Assembly (NCBI GenBank): GCA_037130845.1
Contig: JBAXSE010000018.1
Span: 1-25,468, forward strand
Origin: 1-14-0-10-37-14 sp037130845
GTDB lineage: Bacteria > Patescibacteriota > Patescibacteriia > Patescibacteriales > Patescibacteriaceae
DNA: 25,468 bases
Reading direction: 5' to 3'
Below, one piece after another: positions 7,020 to 12,948 of this stretch. Positions within the stretch are counted from its first letter, which is position 1. Every line of letters starts with the position of its first letter. A program made the translations under genes and the position numbers. The notes beneath the pieces are model-generated. The model saw only the letters and a program-made list of their open reading frames with translations. It made no database searches and was not told where the DNA came from.

Positions 7020-7403
7020 TTAATTTGTAACAGGCAGCGGCCAATCTTGCTGATAGGCGTGTTTGAGCCAGCCGAATTTGATGCAAAAGTCTTGCGGTCC
7101 GCCGTATTCGCAATAGTGCATGGCTTCTTCGTGTTGGTCTGGTTCGTGGCCGACTTCCAATCCGGTGAACCAGGCGTTGTCTGGCGACAGAATTTCCAGT
7201 TTTTCAATTTTGAGATAGAGCAGGAAGCATTCCTTGGGCGTTAGTTGTTGACAGCTAAGTTTTAAAACCTCGGTCATTAGCGGTGAGATAAAGTGGGCCA
7301 AGGCCCGTTTTTCCCAGCTTGCAGACGGGTCGATCGCTTTTTCCAATTCTTTGCTGAAAGTTAAGATTTTTTCGGCTAGTACGGTGATTTCTTCTTCAAT
7401 CAT
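7020..7403 (-). CDS. Unrecognised soluble protein
   Basis: 127 aa from ATG at 7403. AGGTG on the minus strand, 5-6 nt upstream, supports this start over a TTG 24 nt earlier. The N-terminal half is helical and acidic (EEEITVLAEKILTFSKELEKAID). The second half contains CQQLTPKECFLLYLKIEKLEIL and HEEAMHYCEYGGPQDFC, with four Cys and several His that might bind metal. No family is recognised. It follows another minus-strand unknown gene by about 70 bp and they may share a transcript. Confidence 0.75.
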   Translation of the reverse strand: MIEEEITVLAEKILTFSKELEKAIDPSASWEKRALAHFISPLMTEVLKLSCQQLTPKECFLLYLKIEKLEILSPDNAWFTGLEVGHEPDQHEEAMHYCEYGGPQDFCIKFGWLKHAYQQDWPLPVTN

Positions 7404-7429
7404 GATAGCACCTTTCAAAATGAACAATA

Positions 7430-7471
7430 TTATTTTGTGCCTAAGCTACGATAAGCGCAGGCATAAAATAA
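7430..7471. repeat. AT-rich imperfect inverted repeat between two minus-strand genes
   Basis: TTATTTT-G-TGCCT at the left and AGGCA-T-AAAATAA at the right can pair over about 12 bp. There is no clear T-run on either 3' side, so a terminator role is doubtful; RNA processing or a weak terminator after the gene at 7474-7800 is possible. Confidence 0.45.
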
Positions 7472-7473
7472 CA

Positions 7474-7800
7474 TCAGTTGGAATAGCTGTCAAATCTCTT
7501 GAAGTCCTTGGCGAAGTATTGGATATAGACTTGGGCGGCCATAGCCTGGGCTGTTTCTCGATCAAATCCTTTGGTTTCTTCGAGTTCTTGAACCATGTTT
7601 TCGATAATTTCTTTTTGAACTAGCGTATAGTCTCGGTGGCTGGTTAGCTGGGAGCTGCCATCCCAAGCGCCGTGATAATATTTGTCAATCAGGTCGGATA
7701 ACGGTAATTCTGACCAGTCTTGAGTTGGGCTCTCGTCTATATTGTGCAGCTCCTTGGACTCTGGCTTGGACGGCATTGAAACAAAGGCATCTCTAAACAT
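7474..7800 (-). CDS. Small acidic protein, unrecognised
   Basis: 108 aa from ATG 7800; a second ATG at codon 9 is possible, and neither has a clear ribosome-binding site. The sequence includes SELPLSDLIDKYYHGAWDGSS and a helical EIIENMVQELEETKGFDRETAQAMAAQVYIQYFAKDFKRF. There is no signal or membrane segment, and no family is recognised. This is the only gene I see in the window that ends in TGA. If the TGA were read through, the frame would stop at a TAG 11 codons later. Confidence 0.65.
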   Translation of the reverse strand: MFRDAFVSMPSKPESKELHNIDESPTQDWSELPLSDLIDKYYHGAWDGSSQLTSHRDYTLVQKEIIENMVQELEETKGFDRETAQAMAAQVYIQYFAKDFKRFDSYSN

Positions 7801-7894
7801 ATTTTTAAGCTATGGCGCCGATAACCGTTGACATCCCGGTTAAATAGTGCTTGAATTTAGTAAAGTTTATGTTTTGTTCATTTTATCAATAGTT

Positions 7895-7904
7895 AGGAGA
7901 GGTG
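7895..7904 (+). promoter_or_regulatory. Strong ribosome-binding site of the XRE gene
   Basis: AGGAGAGGTG lies 3 nt before the ATG at 7908 and contains two overlapping Shine-Dalgarno cores. It is one of the strongest in the window, and it fixes the start. Confidence 0.7.
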
Positions 7905-7907
7905 TAA

Positions 7908-8324
7908 ATGGCTAAGCCAAAAGTCAAATTGTGTGATATTTTGACGGCTGCTCGTCAAGCTACTGGTTTGTCGTTAGAAAGCATTGTTAAAAAAATTAGA
8001 TACTCGGCCAGTAATCTAAGCCGTATGGAAAAGGGCGTTACCAGGTCTTTACCAGCCGGCAAGCTGGCTTTGTTTGCGGAGGCGTACCAGGTGGACATCG
8101 AAGTGTTACGGCCTTTTGCCCGGACTCGTCCATGTTGCCAGGATGATGATTATAGCAGCCGCAATATTTTGCCGTTGCTTAAGTCGATTGTTGCAAGCGG
8201 AATAGACTCTGTCAGCGTATGCGATTTGAAGACTTTGCTAAATGCTCAGCATGCTCTCCGTTTTTCTTTGAGCGCCGCTACTATCAAGGCAATCTTAATG
8301 GATTTAAAAGGCTATATTAATTAA
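7908..8324 (+). CDS. XRE-family helix-turn-helix regulator
   Basis: 138 aa. Residues ~8-62 form a Cro/C1-type HTH: LCDILTAARQATGLSLESIVKKIRYSASNLSRMEKGVTRSLPAGKLALFAEAYQVD, with the recognition helix at SASNLSRMEKG. It should bind DNA as a dimer. The C-terminal ~70 residues (RPCCQDDDYSSRNILPLLKSIVASG...) have a Cys-Cys pair and helical segments but no domain I recognise; they could sense a ligand or mediate dimerisation. It is transcribed divergently from the unknown gene at 7474-7800, so it may control that promoter region. A terminator follows immediately. Confidence 0.85.
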   Translation: MAKPKVKLCDILTAARQATGLSLESIVKKIRYSASNLSRMEKGVTRSLPAGKLALFAEAYQVDIEVLRPFARTRPCCQDDDYSSRNILPLLKSIVASGIDSVSVCDLKTLLNAQHALRFSLSAATIKAILMDLKGYIN

Positions 8325-8329
8325 TATTT

Positions 8330-8359
8330 AACTCCCTGGCGTAAGGCTGGGGAGTTTTT
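8330..8359 (+). terminator. Intrinsic terminator after the XRE gene
   Basis: AACTCCC (8330-8336) pairs with GGGAGTT (8350-8356), followed by TTT-G-TTTG. Confidence 0.75.
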
Positions 8360-8361
8360 GT

Positions 8362-8390
8362 TTGTTTTTTGTTCGTATATATGATATAAT
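8362..8390 (+). promoter_or_regulatory. Promoter of the higA-like gene
   Basis: TTGTTT (8362-8367), 17-bp spacer, perfect TATAAT (8385-8390). It shows that the antitoxin-like gene has its own promoter rather than being transcribed with a toxin. Confidence 0.65.
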
Positions 8391-8440
8391 TAATTTGCGT
8401 CCTTAAGTGGAAAATAATATTAATGATTATCATTAATAAT

Positions 8441-8746
8441 ATGGCAAAAATAATAAAGCCAGTGCATCCTGGCGAAATATTAAAGGAAGAATTTTTGGAT
8501 GCTTATGGCATCAGTCAATATCGCTTGGCTGTGGATATTTCGGTAGCACCTATTCGTGTTAGCGAGATGGTGCGAGGCATTAGGGCGATTAGCACTGATA
8601 CTGCATTGCGATTAGGAAAATATTTTGGTAATTCGCCTGAGTTTTGGCTTAACCTGCAGCTGCATTATGATTTGGCGTTAGAGACTAAGCTTATGTCTGA
8701 TGTTTTGCGTCGACAGGTTAAAATATTTAAGACAGCTAATGTTTAG
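8441..8746 (+). CDS. higA: HigA-family antitoxin-like HTH protein, no toxin beside it
   Basis: 101 aa from ATG 8441 (an ATG at 8423 adds six untypical residues). It shows the HigA signature: KPVHPGEILKEEFLDAYGISQYRLA, then SEMVRGIRAISTDTALRLGKYFGNSPEFWLNLQLHYDL. HigA antitoxins bind and neutralise the mRNA-cleaving toxin HigB and repress their own operon. HigB (about 90 aa) is usually directly upstream, but the 100 bp upstream hold only a terminator and a promoter, and the downstream gene is tsaD on the other strand. It is therefore either an orphan antitoxin or a plain regulator. Confidence 0.9.
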   Translation: MAKIIKPVHPGEILKEEFLDAYGISQYRLAVDISVAPIRVSEMVRGIRAISTDTALRLGKYFGNSPEFWLNLQLHYDLALETKLMSDVLRRQVKIFKTANV

Positions 8747-8747
8747 T

Positions 8748-8785
8748 AAAATTCTCCGGCGTAAAGTCGGAGAATTTTATTTTAT
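8748..8785. terminator. Bidirectional terminator between higA and tsaD
   Basis: AAAATTCTCCG (8748-8758) pairs with CGGAGAATTTT (8768-8778), followed by ATTTTATTT. It overlaps the tsaD stop codon on the other strand. Confidence 0.88.
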
Positions 8786-9883
8786 TTCTAAGTTGGGGTC
8801 AGCCTTCAGCTTGCTCCATATTATGGTTTTGCCGGCGCGCAAACGGAAGAGGGCAGCGGCGCCGATCATGGCTGCATTGTCAGTGGTGTAGGCTTGAGGG
8901 GCGATGATGACTCGCGTGCCTGGTAATTTATCGGCTACCCGGCGTTCCAGTTCGGCGCGCAGAACTTTGTTGGCTGAGACGCCGCCCGAGAGCATGACGG
9001 TTTTGGCTCCAAACTTTTTGGCCGCCTTGATAGTCTTGCTTACCAAAGTATCGGCAACAGCCGATTGGAATTCAGCCGCATATTCGGCCCGACGCCCTTG
9101 CCAATTGGCTTGCCCTGAGTTTATCGAAGAGTCTTTCTGAATCTGGTACAACAATGCAGTTTTCAATCCCGAAAAGCTAAAATCAAAATCACCAGAATTA
9201 ATCATCGGCCTGGGTAAAACAATCTTGGCGACTTGTCCAGAGCTTGTCGAAGGAGCCACTCTTTCATTGATAATTGATAATTGATAATTGTTAATTGTAG
9301 CAGCGCTAGCTGCGATCGCCGGCCCTCCGGGATAGCCCAAGCCAAGGATCTTGGCTGCTTTGTCAAAGGCCTCGCCGGCCGCATCATCGCGGGTATCGCC
9401 CAGTATTTTATATTTCAAAGGTTCTTTGATTAGCACCAGCATATTGTGCCCGCCCGAGACTGTCATGACGACAGCTGGCAGCTCCGGCAATTTTTCACCT
9501 AGCCAACAGGCTGACATATGGCCTTCAATGTGGTTGACGTCTATTAAGGGTAAGTCCCAGGCCACGGCTAGAGAGCGGGCAGTCTCGACTCCCATCATTA
9601 GGCTGGTGATTAATCCTGGACCGGCGGTTACGGCGATAGCGGCTAGCTTCTTGGGAGCCTGCTTGCGAGTAATGCCGGCCGCCAGCAGAGCTTCTTCGAT
9701 CACCGGCAGGATATTTAAGACATGTTCTCGAGCCGCTATCTCAGGCACTACGCCGCCATATTTCTGATGGATGGCGATCTGGCTGGAGACGATGTTTGAC
9801 AAAACCACCGGGCGTCCTTTTTGCCAGGCTACGACAGCGGCTGCTGTTTCGTCACAGGATGTCTCAATGGCTAATATCTTCAT
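8777..9883 (-). CDS. tsaD: tRNA N6-adenosine threonylcarbamoyltransferase TsaD with palindrome-derived inserts
   Basis: TsaD transfers threonylcarbamoyl to A37 of ANN-decoding tRNAs, working with TsaB and TsaE. The 368-aa protein has the family start MKILAIETSCDETAAAVV, the metal-binding HIEGH (His118 and His122), VSGGHNML, the GDTRDDAAGEAFDKAAK motif, GGVSAN and the late TDNAAMI Asp. Around residues 196-217 the protein contains ATINNYQLSIINE followed by APSTSSGQ, and near 251-258 it contains DSSINSGQ. The DNA beneath is an AATTATCAA repeat plus two copies of a dispersed palindrome (9232-9254, 9109-9133). They sit between GGPAIAA and the LPRP motif, and after SGLKTALLY, where TsaD proteins usually have loops. 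The frame is kept, so the enzyme is probably still active. Confidence 0.96.
   Translation of the reverse strand: MKILAIETSCDETAAAVVAWQKGRPVVLSNIVSSQIAIHQKYGGVVPEIAAREHVLNILPVIEEALLAAGITRKQAPKKLAAIAVTAGPGLITSLMMGVETARSLAVAWDLPLIDVNHIEGHMSACWLGEKLPELPAVVMTVSGGHNMLVLIKEPLKYKILGDTRDDAAGEAFDKAAKILGLGYPGGPAIAASAATINNYQLSIINERVAPSTSSGQVAKIVLPRPMINSGDFDFSFSGLKTALLYQIQKDSSINSGQANWQGRRAEYAAEFQSAVADTLVSKTIKAAKKFGAKTVMLSGGVSANKVLRAELERRVADKLPGTRVIIAPQAYTTDNAAMIGAAALFRLRAGKTIIWSKLKADPNLEIK
9109..9133 (-). repeat. Dispersed CTGAG..TCGAAG palindrome inside tsaD (copy A)
   Basis: Plus-strand CTTGCCCTGAG (9109-9119) TTTATCGAAGAGTC. On the minus strand it encodes part of DSSINSGQ. It resembles 9232-9254 and 23148-23170; the consensus is CTTG(C/T)CC(A/T)GAG, then TCGAAG. 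Confidence 0.7.
9232..9300 (-). repeat. Dispersed palindrome plus AATTATCAA tract inside tsaD (copy B)
   Basis: Plus-strand CTTGTCCAGAG (9232-9242) CTTGTCGAAGGA, followed by a 9267-9298 tract of TTGATAATTGATAATTG-type repeats. Together they encode about 22 residues absent from ordinary TsaD proteins. The insertion preserves the frame. Confidence 0.75.
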
Positions 9884-10168
9884 AAGTATAGCGTGATATT
9901 AGCAAAGTATTTTGAAAATAACAAATAATACCTAAAGTAAAGGTTTTTATGGTGTTTTTATGCCAGTCGATTGACAAGAATAATAATTGTTGTAATTTAA
10001 TAGGTAATTGTTATTTTCCCACTAAAAAAGGATAAAATCATGTTCTTTTGAAACAGTTGACAAAGCAATAAAAATCATTATAATACCAATATAAACAAAT
10101 GCCCCAAGCATTTTTTGTTAAGCTGTTTTTTTGCTTTTACATTTTAACTTTTGTTTTTAGCTATCCAT
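9884..10168. other. AT-rich intergenic region upstream of the tRNA-Glu locus
   Basis: About 285 bp without a supported gene. It contains the strong promoter at 10057-10084 and a second, weaker promoter-like pair (TTGACA 9971-9976, TAATTT 9993-9998, 16-bp spacer). I see nothing else. Confidence 0.6.
10057..10084 (+). promoter_or_regulatory. Strong promoter of the tRNA-Glu locus
   Basis: Consensus TTGACA (10057-10062) and TATAAT (10079-10084) with a 16-bp spacer. A transcript from here would pass through the tRNA remnant, then the intact tRNA-Glu, and end at the terminator at 10391-10426. Confidence 0.8.
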
Positions 10169-10251
10169 GGCCCCTTCGTCTAATGGTTAGTCGCCTCCTC
10201 GGCGACCCGCCGAAGAGGCGGGGACAGCGGCTTTTTCGCCCTAGCGGGCGA
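10169..10251 (+). pseudogene. tRNA-Glu remnant split by GC-rich hairpins
   Basis: Bases 10169-10190 equal the first 22 nt of the intact tRNA-Glu at 10316. Bases 10191-10222 are a 32-nt insert forming a long hairpin (CGCCTC, mismatch, TCGGCG, loop ACC, CGCCGA, mismatch, GAGGCG; 10192-10220). Bases 10223-10235 then resume tRNA sequence up to the anticodon loop (GACAGCGGCTTTT). The 3' half is replaced by a second hairpin, TCGCCC-TAGC-GGGCGA (10236-10251). No T-arm or acceptor 3' strand exists, so it cannot make a tRNA. Confidence 0.85.
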
Positions 10252-10315
10252 CTATATAGTGTAGATAAAAAAGTCGAAGTTAATAATAGAGATTGTTTAG
10301 ATAGGCCATTAATAT

Positions 10316-10387
10316 GGCCCCTTCGTCTAATGGTTAGGACAGCGGCTTTTCAAGCCGTTAACAGGGGTTCAATTCCCCTAGGGGCTA
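10316..10387 (+). tRNA. tRNA-Glu (UUC)
   Basis: 72 nt fold into a full cloverleaf. The acceptor is GGCCCCT pairing with AGGGGCT (one terminal G-U), with discriminator A at 10387. The D arm is followed by an anticodon stem GCGGC/GCCGT with loop TTTTCAA giving anticodon TTC. The T arm is AGGGG-TTCAATT-CCCCT. The CCA end is not encoded. The sequence is very close in layout to bacterial tRNA-Glu. A strong promoter (10057) and a perfect terminator (10391) bracket it. Confidence 0.96.
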
Positions 10388-10390
10388 CAT

Positions 10391-10426
10391 AATAAAAAAT
10401 CCCAGCTTTAGCTGGGATTTTTTATT
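10391..10426. terminator. Bidirectional terminator after tRNA-Glu
   Basis: A perfect 16-bp stem (10391-10406 with 10411-10426), loop TTTA, core ATCCCAGC/GCTGGGAT and long A and T runs. It can end the tRNA transcript and also the pilin transcript from the minus strand. Confidence 0.93.
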
Positions 10427-10437
10427 ATTGTGTAACC

Positions 10438-10612
10438 CTGGGGAATTGAACACTTTCCGAGCGAACTAGGGCGACCTCAGCAGAGGTCGACTGCAGTTTA
10501 CCTGCCGAGGAGGCAGGTGAGCGACTCCCGACCTTCCAGTGGAAGGTTGGGAGGGAAAGCCGGACGAGGAGTAAGGAGGCGACAGCCGACGAACGACGAG
10601 AGATTCCCCTAG
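10438..10612. ncRNA. Candidate multi-branched structured element, unrecognised
   Basis: The outer stem CTGGGGAAT (10438-10446) pairs with ATTCCCC-T-AG (10603-10612, one bulge). The inner stem CTTTCC (10453-10458) pairs with GGAAAG (10554-10559). Inside it lie three hairpins: CGACCTC/GAGGTCG (10472-10489), ACCTGCC/GGCAGGT (10500-10518) and a 13-bp CTCCCGACCTTCC stem (10525-10553). Both ends echo the T arm of the neighbouring tRNA-Glu, one in each orientation. The element lies in the predicted 3' UTR of the minus-strand pilin gene. It has no open reading frame. It could be a structured RNA or a nested palindromic mobile repeat. Confidence 0.55.
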
Positions 10613-10669
10613 TAATAAAATAACATATAGACAGCTTAAGCCGGGATATTTTGTATTTAGAGAAAGCTG
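10613..10669. other. Spacer between the structured element and the pilin stop codon
   Basis: AT-rich, with no terminator hairpin, so minus-strand transcription of the pilin gene should run on into the element at 10438-10612. Confidence 0.5.
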
Positions 10670-12040
10670 CTAATCTTTAATGCAACGCAAGCCAAATCCA
10701 CTGGTTTTGAATACGCTGGTTCGCCAAGACTGGTTTTTATTTTGGTATAATACGCGAGACCAACCGTAGGTAGCGCTATATTGTGTCGATGCCCAGACGT
10801 TTGCTCTGCCACTATTGCCTTGATTATTAAATCCTCCCGAATAAAAACGATATCCTGACATGTTTATGGACAAATTAGAACGTCCGCAATTTGCGTTGTT
10901 TGAACCAGCTGCCAAGCCGTCGGAACAACTGGTATTATCGGGTTTTAATTGATCGCAAACTCCGCCTGTTGATGCGGTGCCGCGCCAACCGGCGCCGGAA
11001 TAACTATTGTTTGGGTCTGAATCTGCGTAATAATTCGGATAATCAGGATAGTTAGTTCCGTTTACGTACGAATCAAGATAATTTTCCAGAATAGAGAACT
11101 CATAATCCGATGGCACGTGCCAGCCTTTGGGACATAAGCCTTGCCGATGAGCCGATGCTCCCGAACCGGTAACATAATTAGAGGGAGCGCAATTATGGCT
11201 AGTGTCAAAGTTTGTATCGCAAATGCTGGGCAAATACATAGCCTGTGACCAAGTGTAAAGAGCGCCGTCACTTGTGCAATAAGACTCAGTTCCGTTATAG
11301 CACCATTTCTTAATTATTGTGTCATCCGTCATGTCGGCTCCGGCCGCAAGAGCAGTCCCTATATTTATATTCTTATCCAGCCAACACTGAGTACCTTCTT
11401 TGACGGCGTAATAGGTTGTATTGCCAACAGTGCAAGAGGCTGTCGTGGAGGCAAAGTCAGTTGATCCGCAGGATAAAGTAGAGCAATCGCCGCAAACGCA
11501 AGGACTGCATTCCGGCTGTTTATTTGCGCCAGCATTGCCAGGTAAAATCCCTATGTTTCCCGGCAGAGCTGCGGCGTTGCCGGGTAAAGCGCACATGCTT
11601 CCTGCTACGGTAGTATTTACTTGGTTGCCCAGGCAATATGATAACAAATAGCCAGTTCCGTTGCCTGTTTGAAGATAACTATATTCATTGCCGGCCGTGC
11701 AATTTCCGTCAGTGTCGGGGTGGGGGTTAGCCGGGACCTTTGACATGTATGTCGTGCCTGAAGGGCCGGCCATTGGTTGGTTGACGGTGACAAGAGATGG
11801 ATAAAGGCCTTCATTTGAAAAATATAAATCTAGAGCCGACATTATCGCTCTGACATCGGTCACACGCTTAACATCTCGCGCTTTGCCGCGCGAGCCATTA
11901 AGGCCAATCATTGTTAAGGCGGCCAAAGTGCCAATGATTACAATAACCACCAAAAGCTCAATGAGTGTAAATCCTGTGGCATTTGTTTTATCCACCTTCT
12001 GGCTGAATTTTAATTTGAGATTGGTTATAGGATTAAACAT
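10670..12040 (-). CDS. Type IV prepilin-like protein with LPGN repeats and FISUMP domain
   Basis: 456 aa, a paralogue of 2979-4382. The N terminus has the prepilin signal NATG|FTLIELLVVIVIIG (Gly23/Phe24, Glu at mature +5), followed by SRGKARDVKRVTDVRAIMSALDLYF. The linker holds three tandem LPGN units (ALPGNAA, ALPGNIG, ILPGNAG) and a Cys-rich CSPCVCGDCSTLSCGSTDF segment; the CGSTDF piece is shared with the paralogue. The FISUMP domain follows: GTQCWLDKNINIG, CYNG, ALYTWSQAMYLP, GLCPKGWHVPSDYEFSILENYLDSY, ending GLRCIKD. It is likely exported and displayed at the surface. The linkers have diverged much more than the ends, as expected for interchangeable heads. Its 3' UTR carries the structured element. 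Confidence 0.88.
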   Translation of the reverse strand: MFNPITNLKLKFSQKVDKTNATGFTLIELLVVIVIIGTLAALTMIGLNGSRGKARDVKRVTDVRAIMSALDLYFSNEGLYPSLVTVNQPMAGPSGTTYMSKVPANPHPDTDGNCTAGNEYSYLQTGNGTGYLLSYCLGNQVNTTVAGSMCALPGNAAALPGNIGILPGNAGANKQPECSPCVCGDCSTLSCGSTDFASTTASCTVGNTTYYAVKEGTQCWLDKNINIGTALAAGADMTDDTIIKKWCYNGTESYCTSDGALYTWSQAMYLPSICDTNFDTSHNCAPSNYVTGSGASAHRQGLCPKGWHVPSDYEFSILENYLDSYVNGTNYPDYPNYYADSDPNNSYSGAGWRGTASTGGVCDQLKPDNTSCSDGLAAGSNNANCGRSNLSINMSGYRFYSGGFNNQGNSGRANVWASTQYSATYGWSRVLYQNKNQSWRTSVFKTSGFGLRCIKD

Positions 12041-12096
12041 GGTAAGTTAATAATAGCAAAGGAAGGACTATCTTGTGTGTAATTTAATATTTATTA

Positions 12097-12105
12097 ATTA
12101 TAGCA
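12097..12105 (-). promoter_or_regulatory. Extended -10 promoter of the second pilin gene
   Basis: On the minus strand the sequence reads TGCTATAAT, a perfect extended -10 element about 57 nt before the ATG at 12040. No clear -35 is seen, as is common with extended -10 promoters. Confidence 0.55.
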
Positions 12106-12142
12106 CTGATGGGGCGTTGTTGCTATAAGAAAAGTCGTTTTC

Positions 12143-12171
12143 TTGCGGTAGGCAAGCATAGGTTATATAAT
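12143..12171 (+). promoter_or_regulatory. Promoter of the DUF333 gene
   Basis: TTGCGG (12143-12148), 17-bp spacer, TATAAT (12166-12171), 25 nt before the ATG. It is divergent from the pilin promoter. Confidence 0.55.
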
Positions 12172-12196
12172 TAGATTTGAATAATAGAATAATAAT

Positions 12197-12886
12197 ATGG
12201 TTAAGCAAGAGATTATTACTAAGATCGGTGATTTGACTGATGACGATATTCCGCCAGTTATGATTAAGGGGCATTTGCTGCAACTTGGTTGGAGTCAGCA
12301 GGATATTAATGACTCTTATGAAGCGGCGCATCCGGGTGCTATAAATAAAATTCGTTTTACTAAAGTTGCGGGTGCCTTAAAGATAATTATCGCTCTGATT
12401 GTATTGGCTGCTGCTGCCTATTTCGTTTTCTATAAAGGTCCGGCCTCTACTACGGCCTGCACTGCCGAGGCCAAGCTTTGTCCTGATGGTTCGTCGGTGG
12501 GGCGCAGCGGTCCGGCTTGCGATTTTGCCCAGTGTCCGACCGTATCGACGCCTGCGGCTACTACCACGCAAATGGCTAATCCGGCTTCGCTTAATTGCAC
12601 CAAGGTTGGCGGAACGTTGGCTATGCAAAAAAATCCAAGCGGCGGGGAATATGGCTTGTGTTACTTTGAGGATAATCGCGCTTGCGAGGAGTGGGCATTG
12701 ATGCGAGGGGATTGTCCGCTGGGCGGGGTCAAGACGACCGGCTATGATACCGAGGATCAGAAATATTGCGCTTGGACGGGCGGCCAGACTTTTGCAGTGG
12801 CTAATTCCGTTTGCACCTTTAAAGATGGCTCGAAATGTCCGACCTTGGATTTCTATAACGGGACTTGCGCTCCTAAAGGCAAATAA
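12197..12886 (+). CDS. Membrane-anchored DUF333 (putative hemolysin-like) protein
   Basis: 229 aa. Residues 1-50 are cytoplasmic and contain a UBA-like helix pair (IKGHLLQLGWSQQDINDSYEAA). One membrane span follows at ~58-78 (ALKIIIALIVLAAAAYFVFY). The exterior part has a Cys motif CPDGSSVGRSGPACDFAQCP (~92-112), a Thr/Ala-rich linker, and a DUF333 domain: NPASLNCTKVGGTLAMQKN, GGEYGLCYFEDNRACEEWALMRGDCP. A second, shorter DUF333-like unit follows (YCAWTGGQTFAVANSVCTF, KCPTLDFYNGTC). DUF333 is named after hemolysin-related proteins but has no proven activity. The many Cys pairs suggest disulfides outside the membrane. A bidirectional terminator follows. Confidence 0.85.
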   Translation: MVKQEIITKIGDLTDDDIPPVMIKGHLLQLGWSQQDINDSYEAAHPGAINKIRFTKVAGALKIIIALIVLAAAAYFVFYKGPASTTACTAEAKLCPDGSSVGRSGPACDFAQCPTVSTPAATTTQMANPASLNCTKVGGTLAMQKNPSGGEYGLCYFEDNRACEEWALMRGDCPLGGVKTTGYDTEDQKYCAWTGGQTFAVANSVCTFKDGSKCPTLDFYNGTCAPKGK

Positions 12887-12904
12887 TTTTGATAAATTAT
12901 TATA

Positions 12905-12937
12905 CAAAAAAGACTCCTTAATTAAAGGAGTCTTTTT
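12905..12937. terminator. Bidirectional intrinsic terminator
   Basis: A-run, GACTCCTT, loop AATT, AAGGAGTC, T-run. It lies between the convergent genes at 12197-12886 and 12949-13695. Confidence 0.9.
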
Positions 12938-12948
12938 GATGCCATTGT

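Noticed and set aside
7908..8746. XRE gene and higA-like gene as a toxin-antitoxin pair
   Set aside because: Both encode HTH DNA-binding proteins, each has its own promoter or terminator, and neither resembles a toxin.
10169..10251. Group I or archaeal-type intron in tRNA-Glu
   Set aside because: The insert is a short hairpin in the D region, and the 3' half of the tRNA is missing, so splicing cannot restore it.
10099..10392. An open frame of 97 codons over the tRNA-Glu region
   Set aside because: It runs through the tRNA remnant and the intact tRNA gene and has no homology or ribosome-binding site.
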